This document shows, in pieces, positions 25,858 through 34,244 of a DNA stretch of 64,000 bases. The DNA is from Streptomyces sp. 2114.4 (GTDB taxonomy: Bacteria; Actinomycetota; Actinomycetes; Streptomycetales; Streptomycetaceae), in NCBI RefSeq assembly GCF_900187385.1, contig NZ_FYEY01000001.1, forward strand, positions 5,518,001-5,582,000, written 5' to 3'. The translations under genes and the position numbers were made by a program. The notes under the pieces were generated by a model. The model was not told where the DNA came from. It was given only the letters and a program-made list of their open reading frames with translations, and made no database searches. Positions within the stretch are counted from its first letter, which is position 1, and every line of letters starts with the position of its first letter.

Positions 25858-27312
25858 TCAGCCCAGAGCGGCCGCCATCACCGCCCGTGCGATCGGCGCC
25901 GCGCTCCCCCCGCCGCTGATGTCCGCACGGTCGGCGGCCGCGTCCTCGACCACCACGGCCACGGCCACGGCCGGCTCGTAGCCGTCCTTCTGCCGCGCCC
26001 AGGAGATGAACCAGGCATACGGCGTGCCCTCGTTGCGCACACCGTGCTGCGCGGTGCCGGTCTTGCCGCCGACCGTGACGCCCTTGATGGCGGCGAGCCG
26101 CCCGCTGCCGTGCTCGACGGCGTCGACCATCATGTCCTGGAGCTGCTGTGCCGTGACCGGATTGGTCACCTGGCGGGTGGGGCGGTGCGGGTCGCCCGCG
26201 ACCACCACACCCCGGGCATCGGTCACCTTGTCGACGAGCGACGGCGCCGTCAGCTGGCCCCCGTTAGCGACCGCCGCCGCGACCATCGCCATCTGGAGCG
26301 GTGTGGCGGCGGTGTCGTACTGCCCGATGGCGGAGAGCGCGACCTGCGAGGCGTCCATCCGCGTATCGAAGTTGCTCGGCGCGACGGGCGAGGGGATGGC
26401 CAGCCGCCGGTCGTTGAAGCCGAACCTCCGGGCCGTATCGGCCATGCGGCGCAGCCCGATCTGCGCGCCAAGCCGCGCGAAGACGGTGTTGCACGAGGCC
26501 CGGAAGGCGTCCTTGAGCGAGGCGTCCTCGCAGCCCTTCGCGGCATTGCCGAGCCGGGTGTCGGTGCCGGGCAGCGGGTAGGGGTCGGGCGAATCGGTGG
26601 GCGCGTCGATATCGGTGACCCTGCCGCTCTCCAGGGCCGCCGCGGCGGTGACGACCTTGAACGTGGAACCGGGCGGATAGGTCTGGCGCAGCGCCCGGTT
26701 GAGCATCGGCTGCTGCTCGGCACCGTTCAGCCGGTGCCAGGCCTCGGTGACCTCGGCGCCGTTGCCGGACAGCTCGCCCGGGTCGTACGACGGCGTACTG
26801 ACCAGCGCCAGGACCCGTCCCGTACGCGGCTCGATCGCGGCCACCGCGCCCTTCTTGTCCCCCAGCCCGTCGAACGCGGCGCGCTGCATCCGCGGGTTGA
26901 TGGTGGTGTGGACGCTGCCGCCCGGCCGGTGGGCGTGGGTCAGCCGGTCCCACCAGGGGAAGGCGGCGAGCCGGTCGTCGGCCCCGGAGAGGACGCCGTC
27001 CTCGGCGCTCTCCAGCAGGGAGGTCCCGTAGGTCTGCGAGGAGTAGCCGGTGACCGGTGCGTACAGCGGCCCGTCGGTATAGGTGCGCTCGTAGCGCAGC
27101 CGCCCCCCGCTGTCCCGGGAACCGGTGACCGCGCGGCCGGCGACGAGCACGGCACCGCGCGGCTGTGCGTAACGGACGATCGGCCCCCGGCGGTTGGCCG
27201 GACTGGCGCTGAAGCGTTCCGCGTCGACGACCTGCACCCGGGCGGCGTTGACCAGCAGCGCCACGAGGAGGAGGAAGGAGAAGGCCGCGGTGCGGCGAAT
27301 ACAGCGGATCAA
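25858..27312 (-). CDS. pbpA: class B-type penicillin-binding protein (D,D-transpeptidase)
   Basis: Cell-wall transpeptidase of 484 residues with one N-terminal membrane anchor (about 10-24) and an external domain. The penicillin-binding motifs are Ser216-x-x-Lys219 (STFK), Ser273-Cys-Asn275 and Lys417-Thr-Gly. It resembles PbpA of mycobacteria and Streptomyces. I chose the TTG at 27312, which overlaps the TGA of the FtsW/RodA-type gene and has GAGGGG nine bases upstream; the longer open frame would begin with Gly-rich sequence antisense to nothing sensible. The pair forms a glycosyltransferase-transpeptidase unit. Confidence 0.92.
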   Translation of the reverse strand: MIRCIRRTAAFSFLLLVALLVNAARVQVVDAERFSASPANRRGPIVRYAQPRGAVLVAGRAVTGSRDSGGRLRYERTYTDGPLYAPVTGYSSQTYGTSLLESAEDGVLSGADDRLAAFPWWDRLTHAHRPGGSVHTTINPRMQRAAFDGLGDKKGAVAAIEPRTGRVLALVSTPSYDPGELSGNGAEVTEAWHRLNGAEQQPMLNRALRQTYPPGSTFKVVTAAAALESGRVTDIDAPTDSPDPYPLPGTDTRLGNAAKGCEDASLKDAFRASCNTVFARLGAQIGLRRMADTARRFGFNDRRLAIPSPVAPSNFDTRMDASQVALSAIGQYDTAATPLQMAMVAAAVANGGQLTAPSLVDKVTDARGVVVAGDPHRPTRQVTNPVTAQQLQDMMVDAVEHGSGRLAAIKGVTVGGKTGTAQHGVRNEGTPYAWFISWARQKDGYEPAVAVAVVVEDAAADRADISGGGSAAPIARAVMAAALG

Positions 27313-29012
27313 CGGCCGGATCCCCTCTGCTCCCCGGAATCCTTCTGCTCCGTGGCCGCCCTCTGCTCCTTGGACCCGCTCACCGCCTCCGGCACCTGCG
27401 GCTTGGCCGGCTTCAGAAAACCGACCACCCAACTCCCGGCCCCGAGCCCCGTGCCACTCCCGGGAAGGCTCGCCGCACTGCTCCTGCCGCCATGCGTGCC
27501 CGCGCTCGTGCCCTCACACATGCCCGCGCTCGTGCCGTCGCGCACACCCGCGCTCCTGCCGTCGTTGGCGCCCGCGGTCCTGTCGGCACGCAGCCCACCG
27601 CTCCGGGCCCTCCTCCCACGCCTCCCCTCACGGCCGGTCCCCTTTCCCTCTCCCCCCGCACCCGCCGGCATCCGCGCCCGATTACTGATCCGCAGCAGCA
27701 GCGCGATGATGATCCAGTTCGTGACGACGGAGGACCCGCCCTGCGCGAGGAACGGCATCGCCATCCCCGTCAGCGGAATCAGCCCCATCACCCCGCCCGC
27801 GATCACAAAGACCTGGATGGCGGGCAGCGCCGCGAGGCCCACCGCCAGCAGGCTGCCGAACGGGTCCCGCACGGCGACCGCGGCACGGTAGCCGCACGCC
27901 ACCAGCAGCGCGTACAGCAGAAACAGCGCGGTCAGCCCGGCCAGCCCCAGCTCCTCGCCATAGGTCGCCAGGATGAAATCGGACTTCATGGCGAAGCCGA
28001 TCAGATACGAGTGGCCCTGCCCGAGACCGGTGCCGAACATCCCGCCGGCGGCGAACGCGAACAGCGACTGGGCGAGCTGACCGGGCCCCTTGCCCGCCGC
28101 GATACCGGCGAACGGGTGCTGCCAGTCCTCGACCCGGCTGTGCACATGCGGTTCCAGCGTGCCGACGGCAGCCGCCCCGATGCCCGCCAGGAACAGCCCG
28201 ATCGCGATCCAGCCGGTCCGCCCGGTGGCCACGTACAGCAGGACGACAAAGATCCCGAAGAACAGCAGCGAGGTCCCCAGATCGCGTTCGAGCACCAGCA
28301 CGGCGACGCTGATCAGCCAGATCGCGACGATCGGCCCGAGCACCCGGCCGGTCGGGAGCCGTAGCCGCCACATCCGGCGCCCGGTGTGCGCCAGCGCGCC
28401 GCGGTTGGCAGCGAGGTAGCCCGCGAAGAAGACGGTGATCAACACCTTGGCGAACTCGCCCGGCTGCAGGGAAAATCCGGCGAAACGGATCCAGATCTTC
28501 GCCCCGTTGACGGCGGGAAAGAGAATCGGTGCCGCCATGAGCACCAGCGCCAGCGCCGCGCACACATAGGCGTACCGCTGCAGCATGCGGTGGTCCCGCA
28601 GCAGCACCACCACCGCCGTGAACAGCGCGACGCCGACGGTCGACCACAGCAGCTGGGTGGGCGCGGCGTGGTTGCGGGGCGTCTCCTGGTCGAGCCGGAA
28701 GATCAGCACCAGCCCGACGCCGTTGAGCAGCACGGCGGTGGGAAGCAGCAGCGGATCGGCGTACGGGGCGCGGAAGCGTACGGCGAGGTGCGCGAGCAGC
28801 GCGAGCCCGCCGAGCCCCGCGCCATAGCGGATCGCACCGCCCGGCAGGGCATGCCACCTGGCCAGCCCCACCGCCACATATCCGCAGACGCTGATGAGGA
28901 CGGCGCCTAAGAGGAGGGCCAGTTCGACGCCCCGCCGTTTGGGAAGTGACGGCAAGGGTGGGGGAGTGTCCGCCGGGCACGCGGCGGCCGCCGCCCTTGC
29001 CATTGCCGTCAT
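27309..29012 (-). CDS. FtsW/RodA/SpoVE-family peptidoglycan glycosyltransferase
   Basis: Polytopic membrane protein of 567 residues, SEDS family, which polymerises lipid II with its PBP partner. About 11 or 12 helices are visible, with family segments GAKIWIRFAGFSLQPGEFAK (split around the loop), ERDLGTSLLFFG and GLIPLTGMAMPFLAQGGSS. The C-terminal 110 residues are an unusual Gly/Ser/Arg-rich cytoplasmic tail made of an eight-residue repeat. The ATG at 29012 is preceded by TACGTT at seven bases, so a leaderless start is likely. It overlaps pbpA by four bases. Confidence 0.93.
   Translation of the reverse strand: MTAMARAAAAACPADTPPPLPSLPKRRGVELALLLGAVLISVCGYVAVGLARWHALPGGAIRYGAGLGGLALLAHLAVRFRAPYADPLLLPTAVLLNGVGLVLIFRLDQETPRNHAAPTQLLWSTVGVALFTAVVVLLRDHRMLQRYAYVCAALALVLMAAPILFPAVNGAKIWIRFAGFSLQPGEFAKVLITVFFAGYLAANRGALAHTGRRMWRLRLPTGRVLGPIVAIWLISVAVLVLERDLGTSLLFFGIFVVLLYVATGRTGWIAIGLFLAGIGAAAVGTLEPHVHSRVEDWQHPFAGIAAGKGPGQLAQSLFAFAAGGMFGTGLGQGHSYLIGFAMKSDFILATYGEELGLAGLTALFLLYALLVACGYRAAVAVRDPFGSLLAVGLAALPAIQVFVIAGGVMGLIPLTGMAMPFLAQGGSSVVTNWIIIALLLRISNRARMPAGAGGEGKGTGREGRRGRRARSGGLRADRTAGANDGRSAGVRDGTSAGMCEGTSAGTHGGRSSAASLPGSGTGLGAGSWVVGFLKPAKPQVPEAVSGSKEQRAATEQKDSGEQRGSGR
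27497..27592. repeat. 24-bp tandem repeat inside the SEDS gene tail
   Basis: Four diverging 24-base units (27497, 27521, 27545, 27569) encode an eight-residue repeat of the form AGxxxGTS in the cytoplasmic tail. An extra partial unit precedes them. The first two share 16 identical leading bases. Confidence 0.85.
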
Positions 29013-29086
29013 GCCTGGCAACGTAGCAAGCGGCGGCCATTATTTCCGTTATGTCGGATACGACGTTCGGGCGTCCGCGCGAAGGG

Positions 29087-29140
29087 GCGTCTCCGTGGGT
29101 GCGCGCGTCTCCGTGGGCGCTGACGTCTCCGTGTCACTGC
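29087..29140. repeat. 18-bp tandem repeat, three copies
   Basis: Units start at 29087, 29105 and 29123, each opening (G/A)CGTCTCCGTG. They lie in the 378-base divergent region between the SEDS gene and the DUF6624 gene, about 75 bases upstream of the SEDS start. The role is unknown; regulator binding is possible. Confidence 0.8.
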
Positions 29141-29302
29141 GGCTGCGGGCCACCTCACCGCACCGGACCCGGCGGAACTCTTCCGGACTCTTCCGGCTGC
29201 CCCTCCGACGTAGATCCAGTATCCCCCGATCCGGCCCTCCCCGTCACCGTTCTCCGGAATGATCTTCGCGCCGCGAAAGGCCCCTAGCGTGGTGGACCGG
29301 AA

Positions 29303-29354
29303 CAGGCGCAGACCACAGGCGCCAACCTCAGGCGCCAACCTCAGGCGCAGACCG
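29303..29354. repeat. 13-bp tandem repeat, four copies
   Basis: Units CAGGCGCAGACCA, CAGGCGCCAACCT twice and CAGGCGCAGACCG follow without gaps and end 36 bases before the DUF6624 start codon. They probably lie in the mRNA leader or the promoter of that gene. Confidence 0.85.
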
Positions 29355-29390
29355 CGCACGCAGGCCGCGTGCCCAGGCCATGGAGCGAAC

Positions 29391-29903
29391 GTGACGAACG
29401 ACAACAGCACGGCGGCCCTGTCGGCGGAACTCATCCGCATGGCGCAGGCGGACCAGAGTGCTTCACCCGGCGCGAACAGCGAGAACCCCGCGGAACAACT
29501 GGCCTGGCGCCGCCTCACCGCGCGGCACGGCGACCGGCTCCACCAGATCATGGACGAGTACGGCTGGCCGACGGCGGTGCTGGTCGGCGACGAAGCCGCT
29601 CGCGGCGCCTGGCTGGTGGCGCAGCACGCCGACCGTCAGCTCGATGTGCAGCGGCGTGCGCTCCGCCTCATGGAGCAGGCGGTGGAGGCGGGCTCGGCAA
29701 GCCCGCGCGAGCTGGCCTTCCTGCGCGACCGCACGCTGGTGAACGAGGGTCGCAAGCAGATCTACGGCACACAGATCGCGGGCATGGTCGGGGGCGCACC
29801 CGTCCCGTGGCCCTGCGAAGACCCCGAGCGGATGGACGCCCTGCGGGGCGAGGTGGGCATCGAGCCTTTCGACGAGTACGTCGCCCGGCTCGCAATAAGC
29901 TGA
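29391..29903 (+). CDS. DUF6624-type protein
   Basis: Soluble protein of 170 residues resembling the DUF6624 family: ALSAELIRMAQADQ at the start, then HGDRLHQIMDEYGWPTAVLVG, here broken by a helix end, AAWLVAQHAD-like sequence, and a late RQIYGTQ-like and PVPWPCEDPERMDALR block. The family function is unknown; many members occur in Streptomyces. The GTG at 29391 has GGAG five bases upstream. It is convergent with the small secreted protein gene. Confidence 0.75.
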   Translation: MTNDNSTAALSAELIRMAQADQSASPGANSENPAEQLAWRRLTARHGDRLHQIMDEYGWPTAVLVGDEAARGAWLVAQHADRQLDVQRRALRLMEQAVEAGSASPRELAFLRDRTLVNEGRKQIYGTQIAGMVGGAPVPWPCEDPERMDALRGEVGIEPFDEYVARLAIS

Positions 29904-29936
29904 GGCGCTACCAGGGGCACGGGGGCCCGGCCGGCC

Positions 29937-30308
29937 TCAACACCAGCGAGGGGCCTCCCCGTCGTTCACGATGTCCCGCCGGGAGGACCAGGCGTACGAC
30001 GCATCGGAGAGCTTGTACCAGACCGGGTTCCCCTCGATGCGCTCCGCCTTGACCCGGCAGACGATCCCCACCTTGGACCCGTACTCCTTCGAACCGACCA
30101 CGCGGTAGCGAGTGCTCGGGCCGATGCGCACCACCAGCCCGTCCTCGGCGACGACATGGCCCTCGTACACGGCGAAGTTGTCCCCCTCGCTCCCGTCGGA
30201 CGCCAGGGCCGGGCCGGCCGCGACAGCTCCGGCCAGTGCACCGGAAAGAGCACACAGGGCGGACAGGCCCAACAGGCCGCACTTGCCGGACTTCGACTGC
30301 GGAAACAT
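29937..30308 (-). CDS. small secreted SH3-like protein
   Basis: Exported protein of 123 residues. The signal peptide has a basic start, a hydrophobic core (about 12-31) and AxA-type cleavage near residue 36 (GPALAS). The mature part looks like a bacterial SH3 fold: VVAEDGLVVRIGPSTRYRVVG, split at its turn, then VGIVCRVKAERIEG and VWYKLSDASYAW. Such proteins often bind peptidoglycan or other surface ligands. Two Cys in the mature part may form a disulfide. The ATG at 30308 has GGAGGA five bases upstream. Confidence 0.85.
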   Translation of the reverse strand: MFPQSKSGKCGLLGLSALCALSGALAGAVAAGPALASDGSEGDNFAVYEGHVVAEDGLVVRIGPSTRYRVVGSKEYGSKVGIVCRVKAERIEGNPVWYKLSDASYAWSSRRDIVNDGEAPRWC

Positions 30309-31046
30309 GCGCTTCCTCCTGCGAAGGGGAGAGCCCCAGGGGGTGGATTCCCTGCGGGGCGAGATGAGCGAAGCTGCCGGGCGTCACCTGACGGACGGGT
30401 CGGGGCCTGCGCCCCGCCGGTGCGGTGCCTGTCGCACCCTTCCCCGGCTGTGAGGGCGGCTTCCCGCTACCGCGCCGCTCTCACGCCACGCCGGGACCGC
30501 CGCTCACTTTCGTTCCCTTCTCACGCTAAGGAGACTCCGGAGAGTCCGCAACTCATCACCATCCGCGATGAGGTGAGTTCGGCAGGCGTCGCCCACCCGG
30601 CTCCGCTCGCTCTCACCGGGCATCGGAATTGCCGCTGGCCGCGGGAGGCTGCGGGCGGAGGAGGCGCGTCCAAGGAGGGATCAAGGGCGCCTCAAGGGCA
30701 TCCCAAGGACGCCTCAAGGGCACTCCGGGGGCACCTCGGGGGTATCTCAGGGGCACCTCGGGGTCCACTCGGGGTCATTCCGGGTTGTTCCGTGAACGCG
30801 CCCAATGGCACTTTGTAAACTCGTCCAGACCGAATAGAAGAAGGCCGAGGCCGAGCTCGTCACGCTGATGCGGACGACTGAAGACATCGGTCGATGGCAT
30901 GGACCAGTGCCATGACCACCGTAAGCGAGGGGCTATGGCGTACGTCACACCGGTGCACGCCGAGTGGAGGTTCCGTGCCGCCCCGGCCGCCTTGGGTCGC
31001 GGAGCGCGGGGGAGCGTCCCCCTCGACGAAAGGCAGTATTAGCGTC
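30309..31046. other. 738-base gap before the P450 gene
   Basis: No gene is supported here. Open frames cross it, but their products are repeats or antisense-like. The main content is the 11-bp array at 30665-30785, then a relatively AT-rich stretch near 30790-30850, where a promoter for the P450 gene could lie. Confidence 0.6.
30665..30785. repeat. 11-bp tandem repeat, eleven degenerate copies
   Basis: Eleven consecutive 11-base units with consensus near GCACCTCGGGG run without gaps. Early units end in AAGG, later ones in GGGG. The period is close to one helical turn, so each unit faces the same side of the DNA. The array is 260 bases upstream of the P450 start. Confidence 0.9.
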
Positions 31047-32333
31047 ATGACGACTCTCCGTTCCCGGATCATCGCCTGGGCCGGCCGTATGTACCTGGCG
31101 AGAACCCGGAAGAAAGGCTTCGACCTGTCTCGAATGTCTTTCTTGCCCGAGTCCGTCCTGATGCCATTGCGGCGCGATGGGCTCGACCCCGTGGGCGATC
31201 TGGCCGCCGTCCGGGAGCGGGAGCCCGTCAGCAAGCTCCCCGTGCCGATTGCCGCCAACGTCTGGCTGGTCACCGGCTACGACGAGGTCAAGGCGGTCCT
31301 GGGAAAGGCCAATGCCTTCAGTTCGGACTTCACCAACCTCGTCGGCAAGGCCGGCGCCGGCGCCGAACAGAACCCCGGTGGACTCGGATTCGCCGACCCG
31401 CCGGTGCACACCCGGCTCCGTCGTCTCCTGACCCCCGAATTCACCATGCGCCGCCTCAGTCGGCTCACCCCCCGTATCCACGAGATCGTCGAGGAACGCC
31501 TCGACGCCATGGAGAAGGAGGGGAAAAACGGTGACCCGGTCGACATCGTCCACTCTTTCGCCCTCCCCATCCCCTCCCTCGTTATTTGTGAACTCCTCGG
31601 CGTCCCTTATGAAGACCGCGCCGACTTCGAACGCCTCAGTGCCGCCCGTTTCGACCTTTTCAGCGGCGCAAATGCCTCCTTCGGTGCCATATCCGAATCC
31701 CTTTCCTATTTCCGGGACATCGTCAAAAAGCAGCGCGAAAATCCGGGCGACGGCCTGCTCGGGATGATCGTGAAGGAACACGGCGACTCGGTCAGCGACG
31801 AAGAACTCGCGGGCCTCGCCGACGGCGTCCTCACCGGCGGCTTCGAAACCACCGCCAGCATGCTGGCCCTCGGCGCCCTGGTCCTCCTCCAGGACCCCAA
31901 GCACTTCGCGGCCCTCCATGACGGCGACGACGTCGTCGACAGCTACGTCGAGGAACTTCTCCGCTACCTGACCGTCGTCCAGGTCGCTTTCCCGCGCTTC
32001 GCCCGTGAGGACCTGGAAATCGGCGGCGTCAAGATCTCCTCCGGAGACGTGGTGCTGTGCTCCCTGAGCGGCGCGGACCGGGACGGCAAACTGGGCCCGG
32101 AAATGGAACAGTTCGACCCCACCCGCAATGTCCCCTCCCACCTCGCCTTCGGCTACGGAATCCACCGCTGCGTAGGCGCCGAGCTGGCCCGCATGGAACT
32201 CCGCGCCGCCTACCCCGCTTTGGTACGCCGCTTCCCGAACATGCGCCTCGCCGCCACCCCCGAGGAACTGGAATTCCGCAAACTCTCCATCGTCTACGGA
32301 ATCGAATCCCTCCCGGTCCGGCTGGACGGCTGA
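31047..32333 (+). CDS. cytochrome P450
   Basis: Soluble bacterial P450 of 428 residues. The heme loop FGYGIHRCVG carries Cys375, the I helix has GGFETTAS for O2 binding, and the K helix has an ExxR motif (EELLR). A typical opening with ADPPVHTRLRRLLTPEFT shows a class I enzyme needing a ferredoxin, but no ferredoxin gene is adjacent. The substrate is unknown. No biosynthetic cluster surrounds it. The ATG at 31047 was chosen; upstream ATG and GTG codons give unconvincing sequence. AGTATT stands six bases before it and may be a leaderless -10 box. Confidence 0.93.
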   Translation: MTTLRSRIIAWAGRMYLARTRKKGFDLSRMSFLPESVLMPLRRDGLDPVGDLAAVREREPVSKLPVPIAANVWLVTGYDEVKAVLGKANAFSSDFTNLVGKAGAGAEQNPGGLGFADPPVHTRLRRLLTPEFTMRRLSRLTPRIHEIVEERLDAMEKEGKNGDPVDIVHSFALPIPSLVICELLGVPYEDRADFERLSAARFDLFSGANASFGAISESLSYFRDIVKKQRENPGDGLLGMIVKEHGDSVSDEELAGLADGVLTGGFETTASMLALGALVLLQDPKHFAALHDGDDVVDSYVEELLRYLTVVQVAFPRFAREDLEIGGVKISSGDVVLCSLSGADRDGKLGPEMEQFDPTRNVPSHLAFGYGIHRCVGAELARMELRAAYPALVRRFPNMRLAATPEELEFRKLSIVYGIESLPVRLDG

Positions 32334-32471
32334 CCACCACCCCTGCGGCGCCGCGGCGGCGTCCGGCAACGGCGCGGCACTGCCCCCGGACCCGGCCGGG
32401 CACCGGCCCAGGGGTCCGGTGCCCGGCGCCTTCCGGAACTCGCCACCGCTCCGCGTGATTCCGGTGCCCGG

Positions 32472-32501
32472 CTGACAGCTACGGGCCTCCCGCGTTTGAA
32501 T
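32472..32501 (+). promoter_or_regulatory. vegetative-type promoter of the SWIM-protein gene
   Basis: CTGACA (32472-32477), 18 bases, TTGAAT (32496-32501), then six bases to the ATG at 32508. This fits a housekeeping sigma promoter driving a leaderless mRNA and decides the start codon in favour of 32508. Confidence 0.6.
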
Positions 32502-32507
32502 CGGCTG

Positions 32508-34184
32508 ATGCACCGTTCCTGCTACACCGATGCGCACATCCGGGAACTCGCCGGCCCTCGCTCGTACAAACGCGGCCTCGGCTACATGGACGCCGTGAGC
32601 GGGCTGCGCGCCGAGGCGGGCCGCATCACCGCCACCGTGCAGGGCACCGAGCGGTACCGCGTCATCCTCGACGCCGGCGACCGTCTCCGGGCCACCTGTG
32701 ACTGCCCGTACGGCGAGGACGGCCACTTCTGCAAGCACTGCGTCGCGGTCGCTCTCACCGCACTGCGCGAGCCCGGCCGGCTCACCACGCTGCGCGAGGA
32801 AGCCGCGGCACGCGACACCACGCTGCGCACCTGGCTCGACGGGCTCGGCCGCGACGAACTGCGCGCCCTGCTGCACGAACGGCTGGCCGAGGACCCGGAC
32901 TTCAAGGAGGCGCTGTCGCTGCGTGCCGCCCTGGCCGACGGTGACGCAACGGCGGTATGTGCCGATATCGCCGCACTGATTGACCCGGCGGACTGCAGCC
33001 AGTACGGCTACATCGCCTACGAGGACGCCCACGGCTACGCGGCCCGGGTGACCCGCGCGGCCGACGCGATCAGGGACCTGGCCACGACAGGCCGGGGAGC
33101 CGCCGCCGTCATCGTGGCCCGTGCGGCGATCGGCCGGCTGACCGGTGTGTACGAGTCGGCCGACGACTCCGCCGGATGCATCGGCGACGCCGCGGCGGAG
33201 CTTGAACGCGCCCATCGTGACGCCTGTGTGGCCGCGCTGCCCGACCCCGACGAGACCGCCGAGTGGCTGCTCGACCACTGCCTCGGCGACGGCGCCGCAT
33301 ACCTGGAGATCGAGCCGGCCGACTACCGCCGCATCCTGGGCGTCCAGGGCCTGGCCACACTCAGGACGCTGGGCGCGGAAGCCCGGAAGCGCAACCCCAC
33401 CGGCCGGGCCGAGAAGCACCTCATGGAGTCCCTGGCACGCGCCGCCGGTGACCTCGACGAACTGATCGCCCTCCACGCCACCGACCTCCACCCCAACGGC
33501 CATACCCACCTGCAGATCGCCGGAGAACTGGACGCGGCGGGCCGCGCCGACGAAGCCCTCCGGTGGGCGGAGCGCGGGCTGCACCACGCCGCTGCGGGGG
33601 CGGAACCGGTCCACCGCGGCCTCGTCGACTACGTGGCCGACCGCTACGCACACCACGGCCGCACCGCCGACGCGCTCACCGTCCGCCGCGACCACTTTCG
33701 GGCGGACCGGTCCCTGCACGCCTACCGCGCCCTGCGCACCGCCGCCCGCGCGCACGGCTCGTGGGACACCGAACGCCCACCCGCCCTGGAACTGCTGCGC
33801 ACCGATGCGGAGGAGGGACGCACGGCCCGGTGGGGAGGCGGCACCGTCCTGATCGACGCGCTGATTGACGACGACGATCCCGACGCGGCGTGGACCGCCG
33901 CACCGGGCCGGGCCCGGCCCGCACAGTGGCTGAGGCTCGCCGACCACTCGGCCGCCACCCGCCCCGCCGATGCGCTCGCCGTCTACCTCCGGGCGGTCGA
34001 AGAGCGGTGCCGGTACACCGGCGACGGCAATTACGCGGAGATCGCGGACCTGCTGAGCAAGATCCGTACCTGCCACGAGGCGCTGGGCACGCCGGACGAC
34101 TTCACCACGTACCTGGCCGCCCTCCGCGCCGAACAGAAGCGCAAGCGCAACCTCATCCGCCTCTTGGACCGGCGCGGCCTGTGA
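32508..34184 (+). CDS. SWIM zinc-finger protein
   Basis: Soluble protein of 558 residues. Near the N-terminus lies a SWIM finger, CDCPYGEDGHFCKHC (Cys-x-Cys ... Cys-x-His), which binds zinc and may contact DNA or protein. The rest is helical with TPR-like character (for example GELDAAGRADEALRWAERGL in two parts). Similar proteins occur widely in actinobacteria; their role is unknown. The ATG at 32508 is favoured over TTG 32496 because of the promoter spacing. The next gene follows after 58 bases. Confidence 0.85.
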   Translation: MHRSCYTDAHIRELAGPRSYKRGLGYMDAVSGLRAEAGRITATVQGTERYRVILDAGDRLRATCDCPYGEDGHFCKHCVAVALTALREPGRLTTLREEAAARDTTLRTWLDGLGRDELRALLHERLAEDPDFKEALSLRAALADGDATAVCADIAALIDPADCSQYGYIAYEDAHGYAARVTRAADAIRDLATTGRGAAAVIVARAAIGRLTGVYESADDSAGCIGDAAAELERAHRDACVAALPDPDETAEWLLDHCLGDGAAYLEIEPADYRRILGVQGLATLRTLGAEARKRNPTGRAEKHLMESLARAAGDLDELIALHATDLHPNGHTHLQIAGELDAAGRADEALRWAERGLHHAAAGAEPVHRGLVDYVADRYAHHGRTADALTVRRDHFRADRSLHAYRALRTAARAHGSWDTERPPALELLRTDAEEGRTARWGGGTVLIDALIDDDDPDAAWTAAPGRARPAQWLRLADHSAATRPADALAVYLRAVEERCRYTGDGNYAEIADLLSKIRTCHEALGTPDDFTTYLAALRAEQKRKRNLIRLLDRRGL

Positions 34185-34205
34185 CCGTGAAAGCGGCTAT
34201 ACGGC

Positions 34206-34244
34206 CCGGAAGAGCGTTCCGGAAAGGCGTTCCGGAAAAGCGAT
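34206..34244. repeat. 13-bp tandem repeat abutting the APH-family start codon
   Basis: Three 13-base units (34206, 34219, 34232), each opening CCGGAA, end on the second base of the ATG at 34243. The junctions form the palindrome TTCCGGAA. The array replaces a normal leader and could fold over the ribosome site. Confidence 0.85.

Noticed and set aside
27313..27432. Longer N-terminus for the penicillin-binding protein
   Set aside because: The extra residues are Gly/Ala/Glu-rich, overlap the SEDS gene by over 100 bases and would precede the membrane anchor without purpose; TTG 27312 has the better ribosome site.
30156..30818. Open frame covering the gap before the P450 gene
   Set aside because: Begins antisense inside the secreted-protein gene, and its later part is only the translated 11-bp repeat.
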